DNA of 64,000 nt from Gammaproteobacteria bacterium (GTDB lineage: Bacteria > Pseudomonadota > Gammaproteobacteria > Pseudomonadales > Azotimanducaceae): the NCBI GenBank assembly GCA_012960535.1, contig DUBB01000043.1, positions 136,497 through 200,496 of the forward strand, in the 5' to 3' direction. The translations under genes and the position numbers were made by a program. Numbering within the stretch: position 1 is the first letter of the stretch; each line of letters begins with the position of its first letter. The notes beneath the pieces were generated by a model. It was not told the DNA's origin and searched no databases. It saw nothing but the letters and a program-made list of their open reading frames with translations. Of the stretch, positions 27,585-37,438 are shown in pieces.

Positions 27585-29387
27585 ATGATAAAACACAAGC
27601 GTTTGAACCACTGGATCCAGAATATTGAAGCACTGTGCAAGCCAGACAGTGTCGTGATATGCGATGGTAGCCGCTTGGAATTCGACAGCATGATGGACCT
27701 GCTGCAGGATGCAGGTGTTGCCAAACAACTCAATCCCAGTATCAGACCCAACAGCTATCTTGTAAGATCAGATCAAAAAGATGTTGCCAGGGTTGAGAGC
27801 AGAACGTTCATTTGCTCAGAACAACCCGAGGATGCCGGCCCCACAAACAACTGGGCCGACCCAGCTGAAATGAAATCAACCCTGGAAAATCTATTCAAAG
27901 GGTCTATGACGGGCAGAACCATGTACGTCATTCCATTCAGCATGGGACCAATTGGTTCTCCGATAGCGCATATTGGCGTAGAGATCACGGACTCTCCCTA
28001 CGTTGTAGCCAGCATGCACATAATGACCAGGGTCAGCTCCGCTGTTTTGACCGAACTCGGAGAAGATGGCGACTATGTTCCCTGCATACACTCCGTGGGT
28101 AAACCTCTGGACAACCATAGCGATGATGTACCCTGGCCATGCAATCCAGATAATCTATATGTCGCACACTTCCCGAAAACGAGGGAAATATGGAGCTTTG
28201 GATCAGGCTATGGCGGCAACGCTCTATTAGGTAAAAAGTGTTTTGCGCTTAGGATAGCCTCTGCCATGGCACGCGAAGAAGGCTGGCTGGCCGAGCATAT
28301 GCTAATTCTCAAACTCACCAACCCACAAGGGGTCGCTCGTTATATTGCTGGCGCTTTCCCCAGTGCTTGTGGCAAAACCAATCTGGCCATGCTGGTGCCA
28401 TCAATGCCGGACTGGAAGGTTGAAACGGTAGGCGATGATATCTGCTGGATGAAATTTGGTGATGATGGCCAACTGTACGCCATAAACCCAGAAGCCGGTT
28501 TCTTTGGTGTTGCACCCGGTACTGGCATGGAGACTAACCCCAATGCCATGCTCAGCCTTAAGGAAAACTGCCTGTTTACCAACGTGGCCGAGACCGACGA
28601 GGGTGATATCTGGTGGGAGGGCATGACAGAAGAGGCTCCGGCACACCTAATCGACTGGCTCGGCCAAGACTGGACGCCCGAGAGCACGGAACCAGCAGCC
28701 CATCCTAATGCAAGATTTACAGTATCAGCGTCTCAATGCCCAGCAATCGCCCAGGAATGGCAGGACCTCCAGGGTGTTCCAATCAGTGCCATCCTGTTTG
28801 GCGGCAGACGAGCGACTGTTGTCCCGTTAGTCAATGAAGCCGATTCCTGGGAACAGGGCACCTTTTTCGGTTCTATCGTGTCCTCAGAAAAAACAGCTGC
28901 AGCGGCCGGTCGTATTGGCGAGCTGCGTAGAGACCCCATGGCCATGCTGCCTTTCTGTGGCTATAACATGGCCGACTACTGGCAGCACTGGATCCACCTG
29001 GGTCAGCAGCACAAAGATCAACTGCCAAAGATATTTTATGTTAACTGGTTCAGAAAGGACGCCCAGGGACGTTTTATGTGGCCAGGTTTCGGAGAAAATT
29101 CCCGGGTCTTAAAATGGATCTTCGAACGCTGCGAGGGAACAGCTGAGGCGTTATCCACACCTATCGGCAAATTACCAACGCTGGATAGCATCGACTTCAG
29201 CGGCTTGAACATGACAGATGAAGAAATAGCCTCCCTTTTACGCGTAGAGATCCAAGGCTGGCTGGAAGAACTGCCACTGATCCGGGACTACTACCAACAA
29301 TTCGGTGATAAGCTGCCCACGGAGCTCAATCATCAACTGAACCAGATGCAGCAGAAGCTCGAAGCGGCAACTCAAAGTGCGAGCTAA
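27585..29387 (+). CDS. pckG: Phosphoenolpyruvate carboxykinase (GTP)
   Basis: The 600-residue enzyme is the GTP-type PEPCK, which interconverts oxaloacetate and PEP with GTP for gluconeogenesis. Its P-loop variant [13 protein letters not shown] (residues ~260-272), the preceding [17 protein letters not shown] and the C-terminal NWFRKD and [10 protein letters not shown] motifs identify the family. Most well-known enteric gammaproteobacteria use the unrelated ATP-type enzyme, so this one is a modest taxonomic hint. The ATG at 27585 has a GGA site ten bases upstream; a TTG at 27570 is also in frame. It lies alone on its strand. Confidence 0.95.
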   Translation: MIKHKRLNHWIQNIEALCKPDSVVICDGSRLEFDSMMDLLQDAGVAKQLNPSIRPNSYLVRSDQKDVARVESRTFICSEQPEDAGPTNNWADPAEMKSTLENLFKGSMTGRTMYVIPFSMGPIGSPIAHIGVEITDSPYVVASMHIMTRVSSAVLTELGEDGDYVPCIHSVGKPLDNHSDDVPWPCNPDNLYVAHFPKTREIWSFGSGYGGNALLGKKCFALRIASAMAREEGWLAEHMLILKLTNPQGVARYIAGAFPSACGKTNLAMLVPSMPDWKVETVGDDICWMKFGDDGQLYAINPEAGFFGVAPGTGMETNPNAMLSLKENCLFTNVAETDEGDIWWEGMTEEAPAHLIDWLGQDWTPESTEPAAHPNARFTVSASQCPAIAQEWQDLQGVPISAILFGGRRATVVPLVNEADSWEQGTFFGSIVSSEKTAAAAGRIGELRRDPMAMLPFCGYNMADYWQHWIHLGQQHKDQLPKIFYVNWFRKDAQGRFMWPGFGENSRVLKWIFERCEGTAEALSTPIGKLPTLDSIDFSGLNMTDEEIASLLRVEIQGWLEELPLIRDYYQQFGDKLPTELNHQLNQMQQKLEAATQSAS

Positions 29388-29506
29388 TACCTTCTATCGA
29401 CAAGATCGGGCCTAATCACGGTATTCAACCCAGTTCTAACCTGACTGATTGTGGACATTATCTGAGCAGGTTAGGACCACTGATTTAGTATTTCTGGCTG
29501 CAGGGC

Positions 29507-30673
29507 CTAATCCAGTCGTTCGATAATTGTACCGGTGCCAATACCACCACCGCAGCACATTGCAATAAGCGCGTAACGGCCATCTGTCCGCTCGAGCTCG
29601 TGCAGCGCCGTCGTAATCAGGCGAGCGCCCGTACTACCGGTCGGATGTCCCAACGCAATGGCACCGCCATTCACGTTGACTTTACTGTGATCGACACCCA
29701 GGTCCTGCTCCCAGGCCAGCACGACAGAGGCAAAAGCCTCATTGACTTCAAATACATCAATGTCCTCAAGGGTCAGGCCAGCTCGTTTGAGCACCTTTCT
29801 GGTTGCCGGTATCGGACCCTTTAACATCGTCACCGGATCAACCCCAACTAAAGTCGTTGCTACAATTCTCGCCCGGGCCTTCAAACCGTGGGTTTTACAG
29901 GCCTTGTCGCTGGCCATAATAATCGCAGCAGCACCATCAGAGACCTGCGAGCTAGAACCGGCTGTATGTATGGATTGACCAGGTACCGGCTCAAGGCCAG
30001 CCAGCGCTTCAAGGCTCGTCTGCCTGAGACCTTCATCACGGTCAATGATCTGCGTTTTACCGGTCGCTTCAAACTTCTCGTTGAGTATGGGCGCTTCAAC
30101 GGGCACAATTTCTCTTGAAAAGCGCCCCTCCTGCCATGCCTGAATCGCTTTCTGCTGACTTTCCAGTCCAAACTGATCAGTATGGCTGCGAGTAACCTGG
30201 TATTCTTCAGCAATCATAGACGCGCCCATAAACTGGCTTGTGGGCTGATAATGGCTGGCATAACTCTCACCCATGGGTGAACCGTCTTTCATATTCGAGC
30301 CCAGTGGTACCCGGCTCATCATTTCAACACCGCAGCTCATCACTATTTCTTCGAGTCCAGATGCGACCATTGATGCCGCCATGGAGGTAGCCTGCTGACT
30401 TGATCCACACTGGGAATCAACGGTTGTTGAAGCCACTTCAAGTGGTAATCCCTGCGACAACCAGGCTATTCGGGAGATATTAAATGATTGCTCGCCTACC
30501 TGGGACACGCATCCGCCAATGACCTGATCTATATGCTCTGGTGAAATTCCACTTCTATCGATAGCTGCTTTTTGAACCTTGCCAAGCAGATCGGCAGGTT
30601 TAAGACCCGCAAGACCCTTACCGCGTTTTCCAATGGCACTACGACAAGCCTCAACAATATAAACGTCACCCAT
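29507..30673 (-). CDS. Acetyl-CoA C-acyltransferase (thiolase)
   Basis: The 388-residue thiolase has the nucleophilic C89 in VDSQCGSSQQA, the GGAIALGHPTGSTG loop near residue 340 with the catalytic His, and CCGGGIGTG at the C-terminus with the second Cys. It would cleave 3-ketoacyl-CoA with CoA or run in reverse. The sequence around C89 and the long loop after residue 130 resemble the steroid/lipid catabolic thiolases of mixed actinobacterial and proteobacterial origin more than FadA, but this is by eye. The ATG at 30673 has an AAGGG site. It lies downstream of the permease gene on the same strand. Confidence 0.9.
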   Translation of the reverse strand: MGDVYIVEACRSAIGKRGKGLAGLKPADLLGKVQKAAIDRSGISPEHIDQVIGGCVSQVGEQSFNISRIAWLSQGLPLEVASTTVDSQCGSSQQATSMAASMVASGLEEIVMSCGVEMMSRVPLGSNMKDGSPMGESYASHYQPTSQFMGASMIAEEYQVTRSHTDQFGLESQQKAIQAWQEGRFSREIVPVEAPILNEKFEATGKTQIIDRDEGLRQTSLEALAGLEPVPGQSIHTAGSSSQVSDGAAAIIMASDKACKTHGLKARARIVATTLVGVDPVTMLKGPIPATRKVLKRAGLTLEDIDVFEVNEAFASVVLAWEQDLGVDHSKVNVNGGAIALGHPTGSTGARLITTALHELERTDGRYALIAMCCGGGIGTGTIIERLD

Positions 30674-30759
30674 ATCCACACCCTTTCCCTGTAAATTAAC
30701 AAACGCTCTAAGCATAAGGCCCTGACAACACCAAGGCAACCTGACCCATCAAAAATCAA

Positions 30760-32154
30760 CTAGCTGACATCTTGTGAATGCTGCCCAGTGGAACTTCTCG
30801 CTACTTTTAAGCCAACCCCCCGACTCCAGAGATAAAAAGCCAAGCCGAGTATCGTTCCCGCCAATACCATTACCCATTCGTACGGCCAGAGTAACGCTGC
30901 CGGACTACCCGGCAGATAAAGACAGAACAGGCCACAGGACAGCAGCAATGCCGACCCACCTACCCAGTTGCCATGCCGGACCCGGAATGGCCGGGGCATT
31001 TCCGGTTCAGTCTTCCTTAATTTCAAAAAAGACCAGGTCACCATGATGTAGGCAATAACCACTGCAAAACTACCCGCATCCACCAGCCAGACCAGGACCG
31101 TTCTACCAAACAGGGGAGAAATACAACTGAGCAGGCCAATCAGCAATATACTGACGTAAGGCGTATTAAATCTTGGATGCAACTTCGCAAACACCGCCGG
31201 TATCATGCCGGATTCTGCCAGGGCATACAGTATTCTACTGCCCCCTATCACAAAAGCATTCCAGCTGGTTAAGATCCCGCCAATACCGGCAACCAACATA
31301 ATGTTACCCATGGTCTGGCTTCCCCAGACTGTCGCCATGGCGTCGGCGGTGGCCATATCAGTGGAATGTAATGCCGCACCATCGAGTGCCCAGGCGACTG
31401 CCAGTGTAATCCCCATATACCATAACGCCGCTAACAGCACTGACCAGACCAGCAATTTGCCAATCAGTGCTGGGTCCAGTTTAATTTCCTCTGCCGACTG
31501 TGGTATGACATCAAATCCAACTAAAAGCGCCGGAACCATGACCAGAACACCCAGGACGCCAACGCCACCCTTAACAAACAAGGGGCCATCAAATGACGAT
31601 TCATAGCTGAACACACCGGCTATGAAAGACAACCCCACCAGAAAAAACAACACTGTTATCAGGGTTTGAAGAAAAGCAGCAAATCGAATTCCTATAAAAT
31701 TAATAAACGTCATCAACACAGATCCGGCCACGCCTACCAGCACCATAGTGAGGTACACGGCCTCACCCTGAACGGACCAAAGATAGACCAGACGAAAATC
31801 AGGAAACAGGTACTCGAGCGCCGTCGGCAAGGCCGCAGACTCGAACACACAAACGGTAACGTAGGCCATCATAATTGCCCAGCTGGCAACAAAAGCCGGG
31901 CCGTATCCCAGCGCCCGCAGAACATACACATGCTCTCCACCTGCTTTTGGCATGGCCGCCGCCAATTCAGCATAAGTCAGGCTGATTAACATGACCGCCA
32001 CAGAACCAATCAGGAAGGCAACAACGGCACCCATGGCACCGGCCCGTAGTATCCATTCGCCGCTAAGCAGCACCCAACTCCAGCCAATCATTGCACCAAA
32101 AGCAAGGGCAACCACATCTCGCCGCAATAGCGATTTCCTAAAGCCTGTATTCAA
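30760..32154 (-). CDS. APC-superfamily amino acid permease
   Basis: The 464-residue integral membrane protein has about 12 transmembrane segments. The first APC motif, LAFGAMIGWSWVLLSGEW, lies at residues 17-34 with the unwound helix 1 (G-x-G-like GAMIGW). A hydrophilic consensus follows with ELAAAMPKAGGEHVY near residues 63-77. Such transporters carry amino acids or amines with H+ or as exchangers. The substrate is unknown. The start is TTG, but a GAGGAG site lies nine bases upstream, making it convincing. It is divergent from ilvD and upstream of the thiolase. Confidence 0.85.
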   Translation of the reverse strand: MNTGFRKSLLRRDVVALAFGAMIGWSWVLLSGEWILRAGAMGAVVAFLIGSVAVMLISLTYAELAAAMPKAGGEHVYVLRALGYGPAFVASWAIMMAYVTVCVFESAALPTALEYLFPDFRLVYLWSVQGEAVYLTMVLVGVAGSVLMTFINFIGIRFAAFLQTLITVLFFLVGLSFIAGVFSYESSFDGPLFVKGGVGVLGVLVMVPALLVGFDVIPQSAEEIKLDPALIGKLLVWSVLLAALWYMGITLAVAWALDGAALHSTDMATADAMATVWGSQTMGNIMLVAGIGGILTSWNAFVIGGSRILYALAESGMIPAVFAKLHPRFNTPYVSILLIGLLSCISPLFGRTVLVWLVDAGSFAVVIAYIMVTWSFLKLRKTEPEMPRPFRVRHGNWVGGSALLLSCGLFCLYLPGSPAALLWPYEWVMVLAGTILGLAFYLWSRGVGLKVARSSTGQHSQDVS

Positions 32155-32286
32155 ACGCTAACGCTCCTCAAATCCATCGTTTTCATTATGCTTGGTGATG
32201 CTCAGACCTACAATACTGACTTCACCTTATCGAAGCTGACAGCCAATTATGTTATCTTTGCTTTGCTTAAACCAAGGGATCTGAAA

Positions 32287-33957
32287 ATGACTGACTCACG
32301 CAAACGCCCCTATTCTTCGGTGGTCGTTGACGGCCTTGAAAAAGCGGCCGCCCGAGCTATGCTGCATGCCGTTGGCTTCAGCTCAGAGGACTTTCAGAAA
32401 CCACAAATAGGGATTGCTTCTACCTGGAGCAATCTAACGCCCTGCAATATGCACATCAATGATCTGGCTGAAGCCGCCGCGATAGGCATCGAAGACCAGC
32501 AAAGCAAGGCCATTACCTTCAATACCATTACAGTCAGTGATGGCATTTCCATGGGTTCACCCGGCATGCGCTACTCTCTGGTTTCCAGAGAGGTAATTGC
32601 GGATTCCATTGAGACTGTGGTTGCCGGCCAGGGTTTCGACGGTTTTGTTGCCATTGGCGGCTGTGACAAAAACATGCCCGGCTGTGCTATGGCCATGGCC
32701 AGGCTTAATCGACCCAGCATATTTGTTTACGGGGGAACAATCCAACCAGGCAAAGATCGCAGAGATGTTATCTCGGTATTTGAAGCTGTTGGTCAATATG
32801 CCAGTGGCAATTTATCTGAAATCGATTTGAAGGAAATCGAAGCAACTGCGATTCCCGGTCCCGGTTCCTGTGGTGGCATGTATACCGCCAATACCATGGC
32901 ATCGGCCATCGAGGCGCTGGGTTTGTCTCTGCCTAATTCTTCTGCGCAGGAAGCCATCTCTGACAACAAACGTCGAGACAGCCAGGCCGCGGGTGAAGCC
33001 GTAGTGAAACTAGTTGAACAAGACATAAAGCCTTCCGACATACTTTCCCGGGAAGCTTTTGAAAATGCTATTACTGTCACTATTGCATTGGAAGGTTCGA
33101 CCAATGCCGTTCTTCACCTGCTGGCAATTGCTCATGCTGCAGACATACCCTTGACCATTGATGACTTCTCGCGGATAGGCAAGCAGGTTCCAGTACTGGC
33201 CGACATGAGGCCCGCAGGGCAGTACTCAATGAGCGAATTAATCCAGATCGGCGGTATTCAACCGCTTATGAAAACCTTGCTTGAGGCGGGCCTGCTGCAC
33301 GGTCACTGCCTCACGGTAACGGGTAAGACTCTCGCCGAAAACCTGGCCGATGTTGCGCCTTATCCAACTGATCAGCAGGTGATCAGGCCCATGACAAATC
33401 CGATCAAAAAAGACAGTCATCTTGTCATTCTACGGGGGAATCTCGCTCCAGAAGGCGCTGTTGCTAAAATAACAGGCCACGAGGGCTTGCAATTCACTGG
33501 TACAGCAAAATGTTTCAAAGGCGAAGAAGCAGCACTGGAGGCCATTCTAGCAGGGAGCGTTGTTGCGGGTGACGTCATCGTAATACGCTACGAAGGGCCA
33601 AAGGGTGGTCCTGGCATGCGGGAAATGCTGTCCCCCACCAGCGCACTCAATGGTCGAGGCCTGTCCGCTGATGTGGCTCTCATTACCGACGGCCGATTCT
33701 CAGGTGGTTCACATGGCTTTGTCATAGGCCATATCACACCGGAAGCGTTTCTCGGAGGCCCCATTGCGCTGATCAAAGATGGAGACAACATCATCATCGA
33801 TGCCCAGGAACAAACCATTACGGTCGAATTAGATCCCAAAGAACTGGTCAAGCGAAGAGTCGCTTGGATTAGACCTGACCCTTATACCGAAAGAGGTGTA
33901 CTGGCAAAATATGCCAAACTGGTCAGCTCCGCATCTTTAGGAGCAGTGACTGACTAA
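32287..33957 (+). CDS. ilvD: Dihydroxy-acid dehydratase
   Basis: The 556-residue protein matches IlvD. Its cluster and substrate motifs include [10 protein letters not shown] (near residues 118-127), [14 protein letters not shown] (near residues 193-206), [10 protein letters not shown], the phosphate/Mg-binding EGAVAKI, and [12 protein letters not shown] followed by ITDGRFSGG at the C-terminus. IlvD converts 2,3-dihydroxy-3-methylacids to 2-keto acids in valine, leucine and isoleucine synthesis and needs an Fe-S cluster. An AAGGGA site lies eight bases from the ATG; the open frame from 32188 is not family-like. No other ilv genes are nearby. Confidence 0.93.
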   Translation: MTDSRKRPYSSVVVDGLEKAAARAMLHAVGFSSEDFQKPQIGIASTWSNLTPCNMHINDLAEAAAIGIEDQQSKAITFNTITVSDGISMGSPGMRYSLVSREVIADSIETVVAGQGFDGFVAIGGCDKNMPGCAMAMARLNRPSIFVYGGTIQPGKDRRDVISVFEAVGQYASGNLSEIDLKEIEATAIPGPGSCGGMYTANTMASAIEALGLSLPNSSAQEAISDNKRRDSQAAGEAVVKLVEQDIKPSDILSREAFENAITVTIALEGSTNAVLHLLAIAHAADIPLTIDDFSRIGKQVPVLADMRPAGQYSMSELIQIGGIQPLMKTLLEAGLLHGHCLTVTGKTLAENLADVAPYPTDQQVIRPMTNPIKKDSHLVILRGNLAPEGAVAKITGHEGLQFTGTAKCFKGEEAALEAILAGSVVAGDVIVIRYEGPKGGPGMREMLSPTSALNGRGLSADVALITDGRFSGGSHGFVIGHITPEAFLGGPIALIKDGDNIIIDAQEQTITVELDPKELVKRRVAWIRPDPYTERGVLAKYAKLVSSASLGAVTD

Positions 33958-34073
33958 CTGTGACCCAATCTGGCTCACTCACCCGGCGCAGGCTTTTAGG
34001 GCAGGCTGGCAAGGCCATTAACCCCTGGATTAAAGCCTACACCTTGTTGAGCCAACCTTCAGCCGGATCCCAG

Positions 34074-34109
34074 CTAACTTTGCAACTAACTTTGCAACTA
34101 ACTTTGTAA
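34074..34109. repeat. 12-bp tandem repeat, three copies
   Basis: CTAACTTTGCAA occurs twice exactly and a third time with one change (GTAA). It lies between the converging ends of ilvD and the thioesterase pair. Likely a slipped-strand short repeat. Confidence 0.85.
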
Positions 34110-34131
34110 CTGACACCCCGCTAGCTTTGAG

Positions 34132-34563
34132 CTAACTAAAGGCAGGGCTCAGCAGGTTACAGCGAGCCACGGCAACCGGCTTGTCAGCATTTGATTGCCA
34201 GATAGTGGCCTGGATATTCGATATTCTCCGACCCTGGCGAATAATAACCGCCCTACCAAATGTGTCCTGCATCCTGCCCGATCGAAGATAATCTACGGAA
34301 AAACTGGTGGTTCTGGGTAGATCCTGTTCACCTGTCCTGAACAACCATTCACTTAAGGCAGTCAGTTCCAGAAAACTACCAATGACACCACCATGCAAGG
34401 CCGGTAAATTCGGGTTACCCGTCAACTTTTCCTGTGCGGGCAAACAGGTCATCAGTTGCCCAGACTCTATCTTGATCTTCATTCCCAGGAAGCGAGCATA
34501 GGGCATCTTCGCCATTATCCGTATGGTTCTCTCCCCATAGTCCTGCAGCGCCCTCTGGCTCAC
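34132..34563 (-). CDS. PaaI-family hotdog thioesterase (downstream of pair)
   Basis: The 143-residue single hotdog domain shows the PaaI/YbgC-like pattern: LTGNPNLPALHGGVIGSFLELTAL near residues 47-70, with the HGG turn, and TTSFSVDYLRSG as the central strand. The active residues are probably the Glu in the helix after HGG and nearby polar groups. It is the second gene of a pair: its GTG start overlaps the stop of the upstream thioesterase by four bases. A GTG is used and no separate ribosome site is needed if translation is coupled. It resembles, but is not identical to, its neighbour, so the two may form a heteromer. Confidence 0.82.
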   Translation of the reverse strand: MSQRALQDYGERTIRIMAKMPYARFLGMKIKIESGQLMTCLPAQEKLTGNPNLPALHGGVIGSFLELTALSEWLFRTGEQDLPRTTSFSVDYLRSGRMQDTFGRAVIIRQGRRISNIQATIWQSNADKPVAVARCNLLSPAFS

Positions 34564-34991
34564 TCGATCATCCTGGTTGTACCCAGTGTATCCAGCATAA
34601 ATGTAGCCAGTGATTTAGCGACCGGGTCATGCATTGACGTCTGGTAGGCAACCGCCTTGACATAGGCCATATTTTGCTGGATAGCGTAGCATTCAGCCAT
34701 CACCATAATATCCAATTCTGGAACTGCAGGTCTGATAAAGTCGACCCTTAAATCCAGGGTTGCCATTGAAGTGCCATTTTCATACTGCGAATGAGTACGA
34801 ATGCACCAGCCACAGGCATTATCCAGCGTTGCGGTAATAGCGCCGCCATGCACACAGCTAGCTTGCGTATCCTGCAGGATATGCTCTGAGATCCTGAGCC
34901 TTACCCACAACTTAGATCCTTCTTCCCGGACGTACTCCATGCCCAGAACAACAGCGAAGGGTGGCAATTGCCTGATTTCCCCGTCAAACAC
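34560..34991 (-). CDS. PaaI-family hotdog thioesterase (upstream of pair)
   Basis: The 143-residue hotdog protein has the CVHGGAITATLDNACGWCIRTH turn and helix (about residues 42-63, residues split here only for description) and MATLDLRVDFIRPA as the central strand. The likely base is an Asp in the helix following HGG. The start is GTG with a GGGGAT site. It precedes, and overlaps by GTGA, the second thioesterase. The P450 gene lies upstream on the same strand, 145 bases away. The pair may release free acid from the acyl-CoA intermediates handled by the neighbouring catabolic genes. Confidence 0.82.
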   Translation of the reverse strand: MFDGEIRQLPPFAVVLGMEYVREEGSKLWVRLRISEHILQDTQASCVHGGAITATLDNACGWCIRTHSQYENGTSMATLDLRVDFIRPAVPELDIMVMAECYAIQQNMAYVKAVAYQTSMHDPVAKSLATFMLDTLGTTRMIE

Positions 34992-35089
34992 GCTCTATCC
35001 CCGTCTCTTTTGGCTCATTTTTCACAGACCCTAGAAAATCAACGTTGCCGGCAGAATCAAATCGCGCGGCGTGTATCGCATGCGGTTAG

Positions 35090-35113
35090 GTGTGTACATT
35101 CGCGTATACACAC
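35090..35113. promoter_or_regulatory. Inverted repeat upstream of the thioesterase pair
   Basis: GTGTGTA and TACACAC, separated by ten bases, lie about 100 bases before the first thioesterase start and just after the P450 stop. Related words (GTGTATCG) occur upstream at 35071. It could be an operator or, as RNA, an end-of-transcript hairpin for the P450 gene. Confidence 0.35.
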
Positions 35114-35136
35114 ACGCTGCAGATTCCCCAGGGCTG

Positions 35137-36438
35137 TTAATGGCAGTGTACTCTTACAGGTAATTCGGTAATCCCCCTGACGAAGCTAGAACGCACGCGT
35201 GTGGGCGGCCCACACACTTCGACGAAACTAAATCTTTTCATAATTTCCTGCCATACAATTCTCAACTGCATTTCAGCCAGCCGGTTACCCATGCATCTAT
35301 GAATACCAAAACCGAAAGCCAAATGGTGCCTTGCCGATGGCCTGTCTATCAGGAATTGATCTGCATTAGTGATGGCCTCTTCGTCTCGATTGCCGGAGAT
35401 ATACCACATAATGACCTGGTCACCCGCCTTAATCTGCTTTCCGCGTAATTCAAAATCAACATTAGCGGTCCGGCGCATATAGGGAAGAGGCGTCTGCCAT
35501 CGGATAATTTCGGAGACCATATTTGGAATCAAAGAAGGCTTTGATCTTAGTTTTTCGTACTCGTGCGGGTTTTCATTGAGCGCCAGCACGCCACCACTGA
35601 TGGAATTCCGGGTCGTGTCATTTCCACCGACGATTAATAAAATCAGGTTTCCCAGAAACTCGAAAGGCGCCATATCTCGAGTATCCTTACCATGAGCGAG
35701 CATGGATATTAAATCATTGCCCGGTTCTTTTGCCGCCCTTTCATTCCACAATCGGGTAAAATACTCCAAGCACTCCAGCATTTCAGTTCTTCTCTGCTGC
35801 TCAGATTCAATGACGCCATCTCCCGGATTGGCCGTGGCAATATCAGACCATCGGGTCAGTTTACGCCTGTCCTCGAACGGAAAATCAAACAGCGTGGCCA
35901 GCATCTGGGTGGTCAACTCAATCGAAACCCGATCTACCCAATTGAAGGTCTCACCCACCGGTAAGCTATCCAGAATACTGCCAGCCCGTTGCCTGATTAA
36001 GGGCTCTAGTTCTGCCAGATTCCGAGGCGCAACGACGCCACTGACAGTTGCCCGCTGCAGGTCATGCTTAGGCGGATCCATGGCTATAAACATGGATAAA
36101 TTCATGTCTTCCGGGTTCGGCTCACTATCCACCGGAGGCCCCAGCGCGATGCCATGCGCAGAAGAAAACAGCTCATGGTGCTTGTCAATAAACAGAATAT
36201 CCTCGAATTTGGTGATCGACCAGTAACGGCCTGTTTCAGGATGTTCATTCAGGTGTACCGGGTCTTCTTTTCGAAGCCTTTCAAAAAACTCAAACTGTCG
36301 GTTTTCCTCAAAAATACGGCCATCCACCATATTGATTTCCGCTAAGGGAACTGCGTAGGGATCAGTCACCACAGGCGGTGGCTCAGCACTAAATATTGAC
36401 GACTTCTGTTCGGATGCAATAGAGGTTTGCTCACTCAT
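35137..36438 (-). CDS. Cytochrome P450, CYP153-like alkane/fatty acid hydroxylase
   Basis: The 433-residue soluble P450 has the heme-binding loop FGFGIHRCMGNRLAE with C382, the ExxR helix in SEIIRWQTP, and the oxygen-binding helix I with GGNDTTRNSISGGVLALNE. The GGNDTTRNS and FGFGIHRC(M/V)GNRLAE wording and RPSARHHL match what is remembered of the CYP153 family. That family omega-hydroxylates medium-chain alkanes and fatty acids. CYP153 operons normally include a [2Fe-2S] ferredoxin and a ferredoxin reductase, but none is adjacent here. Start ATG is at the usual place. Subfamily would need a tree. Confidence 0.82.
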   Translation of the reverse strand: MSEQTSIASEQKSSIFSAEPPPVVTDPYAVPLAEINMVDGRIFEENRQFEFFERLRKEDPVHLNEHPETGRYWSITKFEDILFIDKHHELFSSAHGIALGPPVDSEPNPEDMNLSMFIAMDPPKHDLQRATVSGVVAPRNLAELEPLIRQRAGSILDSLPVGETFNWVDRVSIELTTQMLATLFDFPFEDRRKLTRWSDIATANPGDGVIESEQQRRTEMLECLEYFTRLWNERAAKEPGNDLISMLAHGKDTRDMAPFEFLGNLILLIVGGNDTTRNSISGGVLALNENPHEYEKLRSKPSLIPNMVSEIIRWQTPLPYMRRTANVDFELRGKQIKAGDQVIMWYISGNRDEEAITNADQFLIDRPSARHHLAFGFGIHRCMGNRLAEMQLRIVWQEIMKRFSFVEVCGPPTRVRSSFVRGITELPVRVHCH

Positions 36439-36581
36439 GACTAAAAGGACTTGTTCAAATATGAGCTTTTATATAACACGAATAGGTATAGAAGACACCC
36501 TATTCGACTTACCTGGTTGTCGATCATGGCCACTACCGGCATATCATTCACCAACACCGAGCATGGAGAATAATGAGTCTG

Positions 36582-37436
36582 TTAGCCCATGACCCAGTGA
36601 CCTTGGCCAACCAGTCGTACCTGACCACCCACCTCAATATTAAAATGCCTGTCATTCTTGGTCGCAGCTACATGGATGTGTGAAGGTCGACCCATCTCAA
36701 AACCCTGCCCGATCAATATAGTCACCTGCTTTGAACCAAAATATTCATATTCCACCAGATACCCGCCGAGCGCACAGCAGGCACTTCCTGTTGCAGCATC
36801 CTCCTCGACCCCCAGACCAGGTGCAAACATCCGGGCACGAATATGTTCCGCCATGTCTGCATCGGCCGGAGCAAACAAGAATACGGGCTGCTGACAATTC
36901 ACCTGACTACTGTCAAACCTTCGTAAAGCGGCCACGCTCAGCAGAGGAATAATAACAAACCCTAATCCTGCTGAGGCCCAGCAACAGGGATAGCGGCTAT
37001 CAATATCTTCCGATTTCAAACCTATTTCTTCGATTAAACCGGTTAAATCCTCAACCTCGGCTATCTGCATTTCATTTCTGGTAAAGAACTGAAACCCCGG
37101 TTCCTTAAAACTAACCGGTACCTTACCCCCTTCCAGGTTGAGTTCCACCTGAGAACTAGACTGCAGGCCAAAGGCCTTTCTAACAACAAAAGCCGAGCCC
37201 AGGACGGGATGACCGGCAAAGGGCACCTCCTCGTAGGGCGTAAATATTCGGGTATCAAAGCCCTGGCCGATGCTGCCACCCGTTACAAAACTGGTCTCAG
37301 AAAAATTAATTTCTCTGGCTATAGTCTGCATGACGCTATCGGACAATGGCTCGGACGGGATTAAAGTGGCCAGTTGATTGCCGCTATAAGGCCCCAGAGC
37401 AAAAACATCGGTAAAATAAAACGGACAGTCAGGCAT
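36582..37436 (-). CDS. PhzF-family isomerase/epimerase-like protein
   Basis: The 284-residue protein is of the PhzF/diaminopimelate-epimerase fold. It starts with MPDCPFYFTDVFALGPYSGNQ in two pieces: the strand FYFTDVFA and the GNQLA motif. NFSETSF follows with the conserved catalytic Glu46, then the PFAGHP motif. The second half has VEEDAATGSACCALGGYL near residues 211-228. PhzF proper isomerises DHHA in phenazine synthesis, but no phenazine genes are nearby, so the true substrate is unknown. The ATG lies two bases after the TauD-like stop, so the two genes are an operon; an open frame extends further upstream inside that gene. Confidence 0.85.
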   Translation of the reverse strand: MPDCPFYFTDVFALGPYSGNQLATLIPSEPLSDSVMQTIAREINFSETSFVTGGSIGQGFDTRIFTPYEEVPFAGHPVLGSAFVVRKAFGLQSSSQVELNLEGGKVPVSFKEPGFQFFTRNEMQIAEVEDLTGLIEEIGLKSEDIDSRYPCCWASAGLGFVIIPLLSVAALRRFDSSQVNCQQPVFLFAPADADMAEHIRARMFAPGLGVEEDAATGSACCALGGYLVEYEYFGSKQVTILIGQGFEMGRPSHIHVAATKNDRHFNIEVGGQVRLVGQGHWVMG

Positions 37437-37438
37437 GC

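Noticed and set aside
34074-34109. 12-bp repeat as a regulatory array
   Set aside because: It lies between converging gene ends and looks like simple slippage.
36582-37436. Phenazine biosynthesis cluster
   Set aside because: Only a PhzF-like protein is present; no phzA-E or phzG homologs are near.
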